45,629 bases of DNA, taken from positions 1 through 45,629 of the forward strand of contig JAJRWN010000078.1 in assembly GCA_024276745.1 (NCBI GenBank), in the 5' to 3' direction. The notes under the pieces were generated by a model. It was given only the letters and a program-made list of their open reading frames with translations. It made no database searches and was not told the origin of the DNA. This document shows positions 28,012-37,509 of the stretch, in pieces (within the stretch, counting starts at the first letter, position 1; every line of letters begins with the position of its first letter). This stretch comes from Bacteroidota bacterium. Its GTDB lineage: Bacteria > Bacteroidota > Bacteroidia > Chitinophagales > S012-47. The position numbers and the translations under genes were made by a program.

Positions 28012-28479
28012 ATGAGAGCATTAATCTACAAAGTATCGGGGATGTTGTCGATGCTTCTCATTTTGTTCAGTGCTTTGGTAACCAACGCCCAAACGCAAGA
28101 ACAAATTGACGAAGTCAACGCTTTTGAGCAAAAGATAGAAATCAACCAGAATAATCCTGGTTTTGATATGCAATCTGCTCAACAAGAACTGAACCTATTG
28201 AAAGAAGCCTATGGAATGATTCCCGCTTCAACCCAGGAAAACCCGGTAAGTCAGGTAGAACCGATTGCCGGTACAAGTTTGGCTGAAATTTCACCAAGCA
28301 CAGGAAATACCGGAGGCTCACAAGCCAAACCGATAGATCCTAATCATGTTCCTACCCGGGTAGAAGAAATCGAAGATCAAATTAATATGCTGAAAGGTGT
28401 AGATGACCCCAGAGCAGTTGATATGATTAATGATTTGCAAAAAGAATTAGAATATATCCAAAATAAGGATAAAAACTAA
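28012..28479 (+). CDS. Small secreted hypothetical protein
   Basis: Signal peptide (MRALIYKVSGMLSMLLILFSALVTNAQ); charged helical ends flanking a Ser/Pro/Gly-rich middle; 41 nt upstream of the adhesin on the same strand. Confidence 0.75.
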   Translation: MRALIYKVSGMLSMLLILFSALVTNAQTQEQIDEVNAFEQKIEINQNNPGFDMQSAQQELNLLKEAYGMIPASTQENPVSQVEPIAGTSLAEISPSTGNTGGSQAKPIDPNHVPTRVEEIEDQINMLKGVDDPRAVDMINDLQKELEYIQNKDKN

Positions 28480-28520
28480 ACGATTTGGTTTGATTTTGAA
28501 AATATAAAATCTTTAATAAA

Positions 28521-31500
28521 ATGAAAAGATTGACCTTTACACTAATAAGTACAATTTTGCTGTTGTTCGGTGCGAACCGGATGCAGGCACAAATCAGTAC
28601 TTTCCCGTACACTGAGGACTTTGAAACATGGTCAACTTGTACGACAGTATGTTATGGCTGGTACAGTACCTGTAATGCTCCTACTTCCTCACAATGGACA
28701 ATAGTAAACAGTAGCAGTACCACCCACTGGATTGTGGATGTTTGTGGTACTTCAAGTTTTGGAACCGGCCCTTCTGCCGACCATACTTTGGGTAATTGTG
28801 CAGGACACTATTTATATACAGAAAGTTCAGGATGTTATGGACAAACTGCAGAAGTGATTACACCTGAATTTAACTTCGCTGCCAGTACTGCCCCAATGAT
28901 GGAATTCTGGTATCATATGTATGGTAGCGCAATGGGTACCATGCACCTCGATGTAAGTTTTAATAACGGCTCTACCTGGACTACTGATATTATTCCCAGT
29001 TGGACCGATAATGTTAATGCCTGGCAATTGAAAACCGTTGACCTGAGTGCAACAGGACTGAATTATGGTGGAATGGCTTCGGTGAAATTTAAAATACGGG
29101 GTATTACCGGTTTTGGCTATACCTCAGATATGGCTATTGATGACTTCCGGATATACGAATTATTCGATTATGATGCTGAAGCAAGTGTAAATAACTCTGA
29201 ATATACGCTTATTCCGGTATCACAAGCCGAAGGTTCTATGATTGCTACCGCTACTAATGTTGGTATTCAAACTTTAAGCAGTGTAGTCATTCAAGCTGAT
29301 TTAAACGGTGTAAACAATGGCTTTATCTACAGCACAAACAGCACACCTGTTTCCCTGGCTCCGGGTGCAAGTACTACTTATTCATTACCCGGTTTACAAA
29401 ATACATTGAATTTATTAGCTAATCCCGGTGATGTTTATACCCTTACGATAACGGTTATAACAACTCCTACTGATCAATTCCTGGGAAATAACACTTCCAT
29501 ATCAACCTGGGTGATTGATGATACAACGTATGCTAGAGACGATGATGTTATTACCTTCGCTTACGGTATATATGGTAGTAACAGTGCCGGTGGTAATATC
29601 GGTAATCAATATACTATTCATAATCCGGCTGCTTTAACCAAAATTCAGATAAAACTGGGTAACCCCAATGGATTTGGTATGACGGTAAGCCCCGGTAATC
29701 AATATTCGGCTTCCTTATGGAGTTATAATAATGGTACGAATTTCCCTGATACGATTATTCAAAGCACTCCGGTTGCAACCGTTCCGTCTGCAACAACAGG
29801 TCAAGGTCATTCACTCGAATTTGCTCAGCCTATTATAGTTCAGGGCGGCAAAGAATATGTAGCTACCATTGATGAGCTTACCGGACAGAATGGTGTAGCT
29901 GTTTCAAAAACAGATAATATTTATACAAGCAGCAAAACCTGGCTTCGTTGGCCGACTAACCCTTATGGTAATGTTGACGGATGGTCACATGTTGACCCGT
30001 TTGGAGGTAATTTTGTTGGAACACCTGTAGTACGGATGATTTTCTGGGATGGTTGTTTAATTCCAATTCCGGGCTTAGACGATACATTATGCTATGGCGA
30101 TACAGCCGTATTGGGAGGAAGTCCTGCTGCTATGCTTGGAACACCTCCTTATACCTATTCATGGGCTCCAGCCGCTTCTTTAAACGATCCGACTTTAGCC
30201 AATCCTTTAGCATATCCTACAGTAACTACACAATATACATTAACCGTTACCGATGCGTTCGGATGTGCTTCATCTGATTCGGTAATTGTAAATGTAAATC
30301 CACTACCGATTGTAAATCAAACCGGTCTTGGTACTGATTATTGTATTGATGATAGTCCGGTAGCTGTTAAAGGAACTCCGGCCGGTGGGGCGTGGACTGG
30401 TGCAGGTACTACAAATCTGAGCGGTCCTTATTCTGCTGCTTATACCGGACCAGCGGTACCAATTGCTGACGGTGCAGGTACTTATAATCAGGAAAAATTA
30501 AATGTAAGTGGTTTACCGGGTTCTGCCTTAGGTGGCGATATCAAACTGGTAAGCGTTTGCTTCCAACTGAATCATACCTGGATCGGTGATGTAGCTATTC
30601 GTTTAGTTGCTCCTGACGGATCCACCGTTGATTTAATGGATCGTCCCGGTTATCCGGCATCTTTCTTTGGATGTATAGGTGACAATGTAGATGCATGTGT
30701 GGTTCCTGGTATTGGCAATGAGATGGAAAGTCAATGCGGTAATCTTCCTGCTATCAGTGGTTCATTTACTGCTGCCAACGGACAAGATTTAGATATCTTT
30801 AATAATGGTGTATTGAATCCAAACGGAATGTGGAAAATGGAAGCAGCCGACTTTGTTGGTGGTGACAATGGTGCAATAGCTAGTTGGACACTAAACTTTG
30901 TAACCGGTGACGGTGAATTTGACCCGGCCACAGCAGGTGCAGGTGTTCATACAATTTCTTATTGTTTCACTGATGCTAACGGCTGTACCAATTGTGCAGA
31001 TCAGGTTGTAACCGTACATGAATTGCCCGATGCATCCATAACTCCTGTTGGTCCGCTTTGTTTAGACGAGCCGGCCTTTAATTTAATACCTGCTACCCCA
31101 TTAGGTACTTTCTCAGGACCCGGTATTACAGATCCTGTAGCGGGTGTATTTAATGCCGGTGTTGCCGGTGTAGGTACACACAGAATTTATTATGATGTAA
31201 CCGATTTATATGGTTGCTACAATATTGACTCCATTGATATTGTTGTCAATGACGTTCCTACTGCCGATGCCGGTTTAGATGCCGTTATTTGTGAAGGTGA
31301 TAATGTGTTTATTGGTGGTGCTCCAACAGGAACACCCGGTGTATCAACACCTATCATTGTTTCTTATTCATGGGCGCCTGCAACAGGATTAAGCTCTTCG
31401 GTAGATCCTAATCCTTCCGCTTCACCAGCAGTAACCACTACTTATACAGTAACCGTTACCGATGCTAACGGATGTACAGGTGAAGATGTAGTTACTGTAA

Positions 31501-33488
31501 CGGTAAATGCAAATCCAATTGTTGATGCCGGTGCTGATGCAGGAATATGCAGTGGTTCAGGTGTTGTTATTGGCGGTACACCAACAGCCTCAAGTGGAAC
31601 AGCTCCTTATACTTATAGCTGGGCACCCGCAGGTGGTTTGAGCAGTACTACTGTTTCGAACCCCACAGCCAATCCGGCCGGTACCACTACTTATACAGTA
31701 ACCGTTACCGATGCCAATGGATGTTCAGGTACTGATATGGTTATGGTAACCGTATCGCCCAACCCAATTGCTTATGCAGGTGTAGATCAAACGATTTGTG
31801 CCGGTGATGTAGTTAGCATTGGTGGTGCACCAACCGGATCATCGGGAACACCTCCATATACCTATAGTTGGGCACCAGCAGCCGGATTAAGCAGTTCAAC
31901 AGCTGCAAATCCTGATGCTTCACCAACAGCTACAACAACCTATACCTTAACTGTAACAGATGCTGGTGGTTGTACAGCAACAGATATGGTAACCGTAACC
32001 GTTAATCCGGTTCCGGTAGCTACTGCAGGTTTAGATGCCGCTATCTGTAACGGAAGTTCAGTTATAATTGGTGGTGCACCAACCGGATCTGCCGGAACAC
32101 CACCTTATACTTACAGCTGGTCTCCTTCAGCAGGCTTAGTATCACCAACCGATGCAAACCCGACAGCTACTCCTTCTTCAACTACTCATTATGTAGTAAT
32201 TGTAACCGATGTGAATGGTTGTACAGCTACGGATGAAGTAATTGTAACGGTTAATCCAAATCCGGTAGCCGATGCAGGTTCTGACCAACAAGTGTGTGAC
32301 GGTAATACCGTTGCAATTGGCGGTGCTCCTTCTGCAAGTTCAGGAACAGCTCCTTATACTTATAGTTGGGCTCCTGCAGCCGGTTTAAGTTCCGCTTCAG
32401 TGGCTAATCCGGATGCAACTCCAACTGTTACTACTACTTATACACTTACGGTTAGCGATGCTAACGGATGTACATCAAGTGATGCGGTAATTGTAAATGT
32501 AATTCCAGGACCTACCGTAAGTGCCGGTAGCGATATATCAATTTGTATTGGAGAATCTACCATGATTGGTGGAAATCCAAGTGCAACAGGTGGTGCTCCT
32601 GCTTATGCATACAACTGGAATCCACAAGGTGACTTAGATAATTCAGTTGCTCCAAATCCAACGGCAACACCTACAACAACTACAACCTATTCCTTAGTTG
32701 TTACGGATGCAAACGGATGTACGGCTACTGATGAAATGACCGTAACGGTTAACCCATTGCCGGTTGTTAGTTTCAGTGGTTTGAATCCTGAATATTGTGT
32801 TGATGATCCAATGTCATTGATGCTGGGTAACCCAACAGGTGGTACTTATTCAGGACCGGGTATTTCAGGTACAGCCTTCAATCCTGCTAATGCAGGACCG
32901 GGCACTCATACCATTACCTATACTTATACCGATGCTAACGGATGTACCAATTCAATCGATATGTCTACCATTGTATGGGCATTACCGGTTGTATCGGCCG
33001 GAGCTGATGTAACGGTTTATTTAGGACATACCACACAGTTTAACGGCACGAGTAACCCTGCTGCAACTGTTTGGGATTGGCAACCAAATGATGGTAGTTT
33101 AGATGATAATAGTATTTCAAATCCGGTAGCTACGCCATTGGCAACAACTACCTATACTTTGACAGTAACCGATATTCATGGTTGTGTAAACAGCGATGAT
33201 ATGTTAACTACTATTGATCCGAATACTCCATTAGATGCACCAAACACCTTTACACCAAATGGTGACGGTACTAATGATACCTGGATTATTCCAATTATTG
33301 ATTTCTTCCCACAGAATTCAATGAAGGTATATAACCGTTGGGGACAATTGGTATATGACGCAATAGATTACTCAAATGGAAATGCCTGGGATGGGGGTAC
33401 ATTACCTGCCGGAACATATTTCTATGTAATCAAACTCGATATACAAACAGGTTTGGTACACCGTGGACCAATTACCATCATTCGCTAA
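28521..33488 (+). CDS. Large T9SS cargo protein: MAM-like N terminus, Ig/PKD-like repeats, P/homoB-like domain, gliding-motility type C-terminal domain
   Basis: Signal peptide; FPYTEDFE...FWYHMYGSAMGTMHLDVSFNNG (MAM-like); tandem IGGAPTGSxGTPPYTYSWAPAAGLSS repeats; C-terminal APNTFTPNGDGTNDTWIIPIIDFFPQNSMKVYNRWGQLVYD...GTYFYVIKLD (CHU_C/TIGR04131 type). Confidence 0.93.
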   Translation: MKRLTFTLISTILLLFGANRMQAQISTFPYTEDFETWSTCTTVCYGWYSTCNAPTSSQWTIVNSSSTTHWIVDVCGTSSFGTGPSADHTLGNCAGHYLYTESSGCYGQTAEVITPEFNFAASTAPMMEFWYHMYGSAMGTMHLDVSFNNGSTWTTDIIPSWTDNVNAWQLKTVDLSATGLNYGGMASVKFKIRGITGFGYTSDMAIDDFRIYELFDYDAEASVNNSEYTLIPVSQAEGSMIATATNVGIQTLSSVVIQADLNGVNNGFIYSTNSTPVSLAPGASTTYSLPGLQNTLNLLANPGDVYTLTITVITTPTDQFLGNNTSISTWVIDDTTYARDDDVITFAYGIYGSNSAGGNIGNQYTIHNPAALTKIQIKLGNPNGFGMTVSPGNQYSASLWSYNNGTNFPDTIIQSTPVATVPSATTGQGHSLEFAQPIIVQGGKEYVATIDELTGQNGVAVSKTDNIYTSSKTWLRWPTNPYGNVDGWSHVDPFGGNFVGTPVVRMIFWDGCLIPIPGLDDTLCYGDTAVLGGSPAAMLGTPPYTYSWAPAASLNDPTLANPLAYPTVTTQYTLTVTDAFGCASSDSVIVNVNPLPIVNQTGLGTDYCIDDSPVAVKGTPAGGAWTGAGTTNLSGPYSAAYTGPAVPIADGAGTYNQEKLNVSGLPGSALGGDIKLVSVCFQLNHTWIGDVAIRLVAPDGSTVDLMDRPGYPASFFGCIGDNVDACVVPGIGNEMESQCGNLPAISGSFTAANGQDLDIFNNGVLNPNGMWKMEAADFVGGDNGAIASWTLNFVTGDGEFDPATAGAGVHTISYCFTDANGCTNCADQVVTVHELPDASITPVGPLCLDEPAFNLIPATPLGTFSGPGITDPVAGVFNAGVAGVGTHRIYYDVTDLYGCYNIDSIDIVVNDVPTADAGLDAVICEGDNVFIGGAPTGTPGVSTPIIVSYSWAPATGLSSSVDPNPSASPAVTTTYTVTVTDANGCTGEDVVTVTVNANPIVDAGADAGICSGSGVVIGGTPTASSGTAPYTYSWAPAGGLSSTTVSNPTANPAGTTTYTVTVTDANGCSGTDMVMVTVSPNPIAYAGVDQTICAGDVVSIGGAPTGSSGTPPYTYSWAPAAGLSSSTAANPDASPTATTTYTLTVTDAGGCTATDMVTVTVNPVPVATAGLDAAICNGSSVIIGGAPTGSAGTPPYTYSWSPSAGLVSPTDANPTATPSSTTHYVVIVTDVNGCTATDEVIVTVNPNPVADAGSDQQVCDGNTVAIGGAPSASSGTAPYTYSWAPAAGLSSASVANPDATPTVTTTYTLTVSDANGCTSSDAVIVNVIPGPTVSAGSDISICIGESTMIGGNPSATGGAPAYAYNWNPQGDLDNSVAPNPTATPTTTTTYSLVVTDANGCTATDEMTVTVNPLPVVSFSGLNPEYCVDDPMSLMLGNPTGGTYSGPGISGTAFNPANAGPGTHTITYTYTDANGCTNSIDMSTIVWALPVVSAGADVTVYLGHTTQFNGTSNPAATVWDWQPNDGSLDDNSISNPVATPLATTTYTLTVTDIHGCVNSDDMLTTIDPNTPLDAPNTFTPNGDGTNDTWIIPIIDFFPQNSMKVYNRWGQLVYDAIDYSNGNAWDGGTLPAGTYFYVIKLDIQTGLVHRGPITIIR
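31524..32768 (+). repeat. Five in-frame 249-nt (83-aa) tandem Ig-like repeats
   Basis: Equivalent codons (xxx-GCx-GGT of DAG/YAG/TAG/DAG/SAG/SFS) at 31524, 31773, 32022, 32271, 32520 and 32769: exact 249-nt steps. Confidence 0.92.
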
Positions 33489-33497
33489 TCCAAAAAA

Positions 33498-34397
33498 TTG
33501 ATTACGACTATGAAAAGAATATCATTAATAGCAATCGTTCTTCTGGCCACCATCACAGCATGGGGCCAGCAAGAACCCCTGCTCACCAATTATCAGTTAA
33601 ATTATTTTACCTGGAATCCGGCCGCAGCAGGTAGTGCAGGACAATGGGCATTACGGACAGAAATCCGTGGAGAATGGCTTGGTTTTCCAGGTGCAGCCCA
33701 GACACAGAATATTACATTGCATGGTGCCATTGGCCGCGTTGGTTTGGGCGTCACTTTAATCAATGATTTGATTGGACCGGAACAAAGAACCGGTTTCCAA
33801 ACAGGTTATGCATATATGCTTCCTGTGGGTGACAATACCTTATCATTAGGTCTTGGACTGAATGCTGTAAAATACAGTCTTAAACAAAATGAGGTGACTA
33901 CCAATACACCTCTTGATCCGGCTGTTTTAGCATTAACCGGTGCATGGAATATAGATATGGCCTTTGGAGCCTATTTCTATGGTGAAAAATTTTATGCAGG
34001 TATTTCTGCACCAAGATTACTTCAACTCACAAAAATTGGTATAACCGATGCCATTCACTATAGTTTGATGGCAGGTTATAAATTGCATTCAAGCGATAAC
34101 TTTACATTCGAACCGTCTGTGATGTTGAAAGGTGCTTCTGGTGCTCCATTCCAATATGAAATTGATGCTAAAGCTCATTTGCTTAACGAACAATTGTACT
34201 TTGGTGTTGGTTATCGTGGTGGAAAAGGAAACTTCATCAGTGCTCTTGTAGGTGCTAAAGTGCTCAATAAATATCATTTAGCGTATAGCTATGACTTCAC
34301 AACCAGTGAATTCCAATCGTACAATTCGGGCTCTCACGAGTTGATGTTGGGAATGGATTTCAACTGGAAGCCAAAAGTTGAGCAAGCAGCAGAATAG
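33498..34397 (+). CDS. PorP/SprF family type IX secretion system membrane protein
   Basis: QQEPLLTNYQLNYFTWNPAAAGSAGQWALRTEIRGEWLGFPGAAQTQNITLHGAI...GVGYRGGKGNFISALVGAKVLNKYHLAYSYDFTTSEFQSYNSGSHELMLGMDF. Confidence 0.94.
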   Translation: MITTMKRISLIAIVLLATITAWGQQEPLLTNYQLNYFTWNPAAAGSAGQWALRTEIRGEWLGFPGAAQTQNITLHGAIGRVGLGVTLINDLIGPEQRTGFQTGYAYMLPVGDNTLSLGLGLNAVKYSLKQNEVTTNTPLDPAVLALTGAWNIDMAFGAYFYGEKFYAGISAPRLLQLTKIGITDAIHYSLMAGYKLHSSDNFTFEPSVMLKGASGAPFQYEIDAKAHLLNEQLYFGVGYRGGKGNFISALVGAKVLNKYHLAYSYDFTTSEFQSYNSGSHELMLGMDFNWKPKVEQAAE

Positions 34398-34425
34398 TAA
34401 TTGCAAGTATTTTGCAATGAAATTC

Positions 34426-34459
34426 ACAGGCCTTTAAACATATTTGTTTAAAGGCCTGT
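34426..34459 (+). terminator. Terminator hairpin between convergent porP/sprF-like gene and rnhB
   Basis: Perfect 15-bp stem ACAGGCCTTTAAACA-tatt-TGTTTAAAGGCCTGT followed by TGTTTTTTC. Confidence 0.92.
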
Positions 34460-35068
34460 TGTTTTTTCAAACAGGTCTATCTGTCTTGCCGTGGGATATA
34501 GCCTGAATGTTTTGCGGTGATAACTGCATGAACCGGCCTGAACTATTGCCATCCGGTGATGTGCTGTTGGGTATCCTTTGTTACGAGCCCAGGCATATAC
34601 CGGAAATTCTTTTGAAAGATTAATCATGTATGCATCACGTTCTGTTTTTGCTAAAATAGATGCGGCTGCTATGGATTGGTAAATACCATCTCCTTTTATG
34701 ATACAATGAAAGGGAATATTGTGATATGGTTTAAACCGGTTGCCATCAATGAGCAATCGATTCGGTATACTTGTTAGTTGGCCAATGGCCATGTGCATGG
34801 CTTTTATACTGGCATTAAGGATGTTTATTTTATCAATTTCATGGTTATCTACAAATGCTATGGCCCATGAAAGTGCTTCTTTTTTAATTTGTAATGCCAA
34901 ATATTCTCTTTTCCTGCGATTGAGTTTCTTGGAATCGTCAAGTCCTGATATTGTATTCGAGGAATTAAGAATTACAGCTGCTGCTACCACAGGACCGGCC
35001 AGGCTCCCTCGCCCTGCTTCATCACATCCGGCTTCTAGACCCTGTTTTTGGTAAAATGCTTTTAACAT
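34448..35068 (-). CDS. rnhB: Ribonuclease HII
   Basis: AGCDEAGRGSLAGPVVAAAVIL, GLDDSKKLNRRKRE, DGNRFKPY, IAAASILAKTERDAYM. Confidence 0.96.
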   Translation of the reverse strand: MLKAFYQKQGLEAGCDEAGRGSLAGPVVAAAVILNSSNTISGLDDSKKLNRRKREYLALQIKKEALSWAIAFVDNHEIDKINILNASIKAMHMAIGQLTSIPNRLLIDGNRFKPYHNIPFHCIIKGDGIYQSIAAASILAKTERDAYMINLSKEFPVYAWARNKGYPTAHHRMAIVQAGSCSYHRKTFRLYPTARQIDLFEKTTGL

Positions 35069-35146
35069 GTTTTAAACGCTTGTTTACCAATTAAATTTAC
35101 AATATTATTCAAGCATTTATATCTTTGCCAAGATTAAATATTTATT

Positions 35147-36043
35147 GTGGAAAATGTATTAAATATTTCTGCTTTAGTAAAACAGTACGGTAGAATTACT
35201 GCTGTAAATAATTTATCGATGAAAGTGCCTGAAGCTTCTGTCTTTGGAATACTCGGCCCTAATGGAAGTGGCAAAACAACTACATTAAGCATTATTTTGG
35301 GAATCGTCAATGCCGATTCCGGATATTTTGATTGGTTTGATGGTTTGAATGCCTCGGAAAGCAGAATGAATATTGGAAGTTTATTGGAAAAACCCAATTT
35401 TTATCCTTATCTAACGGCCGTAGAAAATTTGAAAATTACTGCAGATATCAAAGAAATACCTTACACTAATATAGCTGAGGTTCTGGATACAGTTAGTTTA
35501 TTGGATAGAAAGGATTCTAAATTCTCAACTTTTTCTACCGGTATGAAACAACGTTTGGGCATTGCAAATGCTTTATTAGCTAATCCCGATGTGTTGGTTT
35601 TGGATGAGCCTACCAATGGACTGGACCCACAGGGGATTTCAGATATAAGACAAATTATTATCGCACTCGGGGATTCTGGTAAAACCATTATTCTTGCAAG
35701 TCATTTACTCGATGAGGTAGAGAAAGTATGTTCTCATGTAGCAGTTATAAAAAAAGGAAAATTATTGGCAAGCGGGCCGGTTGCTGATGCTTTAAATGCT
35801 GAGGGAAAAATTGTATTGGCAGCTGATAATTTGTCACAATTGTCTTCGTTTTTAAGCAAGCATTACAATATCAGTAAAATTGAAAAAGAAGATGACAAAT
35901 TAGTTATTCCTATGGGAACGCTTTATCCAGCCGAAATAAATCAGAAACTATCGAAAGCCGGCATTTACCTGAAACATTTGAGTATAAGACAAAAATCTCT
36001 TGAGTCTCAATTTCTTGAATTAACTGCTGATGATGATGATTAA
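35147..36043 (+). CDS. ABC transporter ATP-binding protein
   Basis: GPNGSGKTTTLSIILG Walker A, FSTGMKQRLGIANALLANPDVLVLDEPTNGLDPQG signature/Walker B. GTG start; TATCTTTG at 35120-35127. Confidence 0.96.
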   Translation: MENVLNISALVKQYGRITAVNNLSMKVPEASVFGILGPNGSGKTTTLSIILGIVNADSGYFDWFDGLNASESRMNIGSLLEKPNFYPYLTAVENLKITADIKEIPYTNIAEVLDTVSLLDRKDSKFSTFSTGMKQRLGIANALLANPDVLVLDEPTNGLDPQGISDIRQIIIALGDSGKTIILASHLLDEVEKVCSHVAVIKKGKLLASGPVADALNAEGKIVLAADNLSQLSSFLSKHYNISKIEKEDDKLVIPMGTLYPAEINQKLSKAGIYLKHLSIRQKSLESQFLELTADDDD

Positions 36044-36812
36044 ATTATTGAAAATAGAGTGGAAAAAGATTAAGCCTTACTCTACATTCAGGTGGTTGAT
36101 TGGACTATATGTAGTGTGTCTTTTGCTATTTTTTATAAGTGCTCAAAATTTTAGGATAGGAAGTTTCAGACCCTTCAGTGATGATTTATTGAGATTTCCT
36201 GATGTATGGCATAATATTACTTATCTGGCAGCTGTTTTGTTTAATCTGATTCTTGGCGTTATTATTATTGTGCTGATCACTAATGAATATCAGTATAAAA
36301 CAATCAGACAAAATATTATTGACGGACTCAATAGAAAATATGTTGTCCTGGCAAAGACATATTTGTTGATTAGCATTGCCATTGCCTGCACTTTGATTGT
36401 TGCCCTTTTTGCCTTGATTATAGGCTTATGGAATACACCGGGAGATCGTATGGATTTGATTTTTGATAAAATCCTTTTTATTCCTGCCTATGCTGCACAA
36501 ACAATTGCACTGTTAGCCTTTGCGTCTTTGTTTGCTCATTTGTTCAGAAAAGCCGGTATTACTATTCTGATGTTTTTGCTTTACATTGGAGTAATTGAAC
36601 CTATTTTCAGGGGGCAAATTCCCTTTAAATTTGTAAATTATATGCCGGCTAAATCAATATATAGCATCATTCAATTTCCTTATATAGATTTAATATCCTC
36701 AAATTCCGGTTTAAGTGCTCAACCAGCATGGAATTATTGTTTAATAAGCCTCGGCTATACCTTTTTATTTATTGGTCTGTCTTATCTGCTCTTGAAAAGA
36801 AGAGATCTGTAA
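36030..36812 (+). CDS. ABC transporter permease (ABC-2 type)
   Basis: Six predicted hydrophobic helices; overlaps the ATPase gene 3' end by 14 nt. Confidence 0.87.
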   Translation: MMMIKLLKIEWKKIKPYSTFRWLIGLYVVCLLLFFISAQNFRIGSFRPFSDDLLRFPDVWHNITYLAAVLFNLILGVIIIVLITNEYQYKTIRQNIIDGLNRKYVVLAKTYLLISIAIACTLIVALFALIIGLWNTPGDRMDLIFDKILFIPAYAAQTIALLAFASLFAHLFRKAGITILMFLLYIGVIEPIFRGQIPFKFVNYMPAKSIYSIIQFPYIDLISSNSGLSAQPAWNYCLISLGYTFLFIGLSYLLLKRRDL

Positions 36813-36908
36813 TAAGTTAATTTTCCTTAAACCTAGGAAACATTCTTCGTGGCGATAGTTTCCATAGCCAAAATTCATTTATCTTTGCGGCAATCAAATA
36901 AGATAAGG

Positions 36909-37508
36909 ATGGATACGGTGAATGAAATACAAGCAAAGGCTGAAGAATTGTTTTTACAATTTGGTGTTCGCAGTGTGAGTATGGATGATTTGGCCAGTGC
37001 ACTGGGCCGTTCGAAGAAAACATTGTATAAATATTTTTCCTGTAAGCAAGATTTGGTTAAGCAGATATTGTTGGCTTATGTAGAGCGTGAAAAGACCGCT
37101 CTTACCTTAATCAAGCAGCAATCTGAAAATGCTATAGATGAATGGTATCGGGTATTTATGCATCATCTTGAATTTACTAAAAGCCTAAAAGTCTCTGTTC
37201 AATTTGATTTAAAGAAATACCATCCCAAAACCTGGGAAATCATTAAAAAATTTAAAAATCAATTTATCTATCAATTGGTATTGGAAAATGTAAAAAGAGG
37301 AAAGCAGGAAGCCCTCTACCGGCAGGATGTTAATGAAAAAGCAATTGCCATGTTTTACGTATCGAGAATTGAAGAAACCGTTGATAATGATATATCCAGA
37401 AAAATGAAGTTATCGCCCGGAGACTTATTCCTTTCTTTTGTTGACTATCATATTTATGGCATTGCAAGCCCTAAAGGTATAGCCATCTACAATGAATTAA
37501 AATCATAA
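36909..37508 (+). CDS. TetR/AcrR family transcriptional regulator
   Basis: AEELFLQFGVRSVSMDDLASALGRSKKTLYKYFSCKQDLV HTH; start moved to ATG 36909, downstream of TATCTTTG at 36880-36887. Confidence 0.93.
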   Translation: MDTVNEIQAKAEELFLQFGVRSVSMDDLASALGRSKKTLYKYFSCKQDLVKQILLAYVEREKTALTLIKQQSENAIDEWYRVFMHHLEFTKSLKVSVQFDLKKYHPKTWEIIKKFKNQFIYQLVLENVKRGKQEALYRQDVNEKAIAMFYVSRIEETVDNDISRKMKLSPGDLFLSFVDYHIYGIASPKGIAIYNELKS

Positions 37509-37509
37509 A

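Noticed and set aside
31258-32768. Regularly spaced repeats resembling an array
   Set aside because: 249-nt units are in-frame protein repeats with diverged sequence; no short identical direct repeats or spacers, so not CRISPR.
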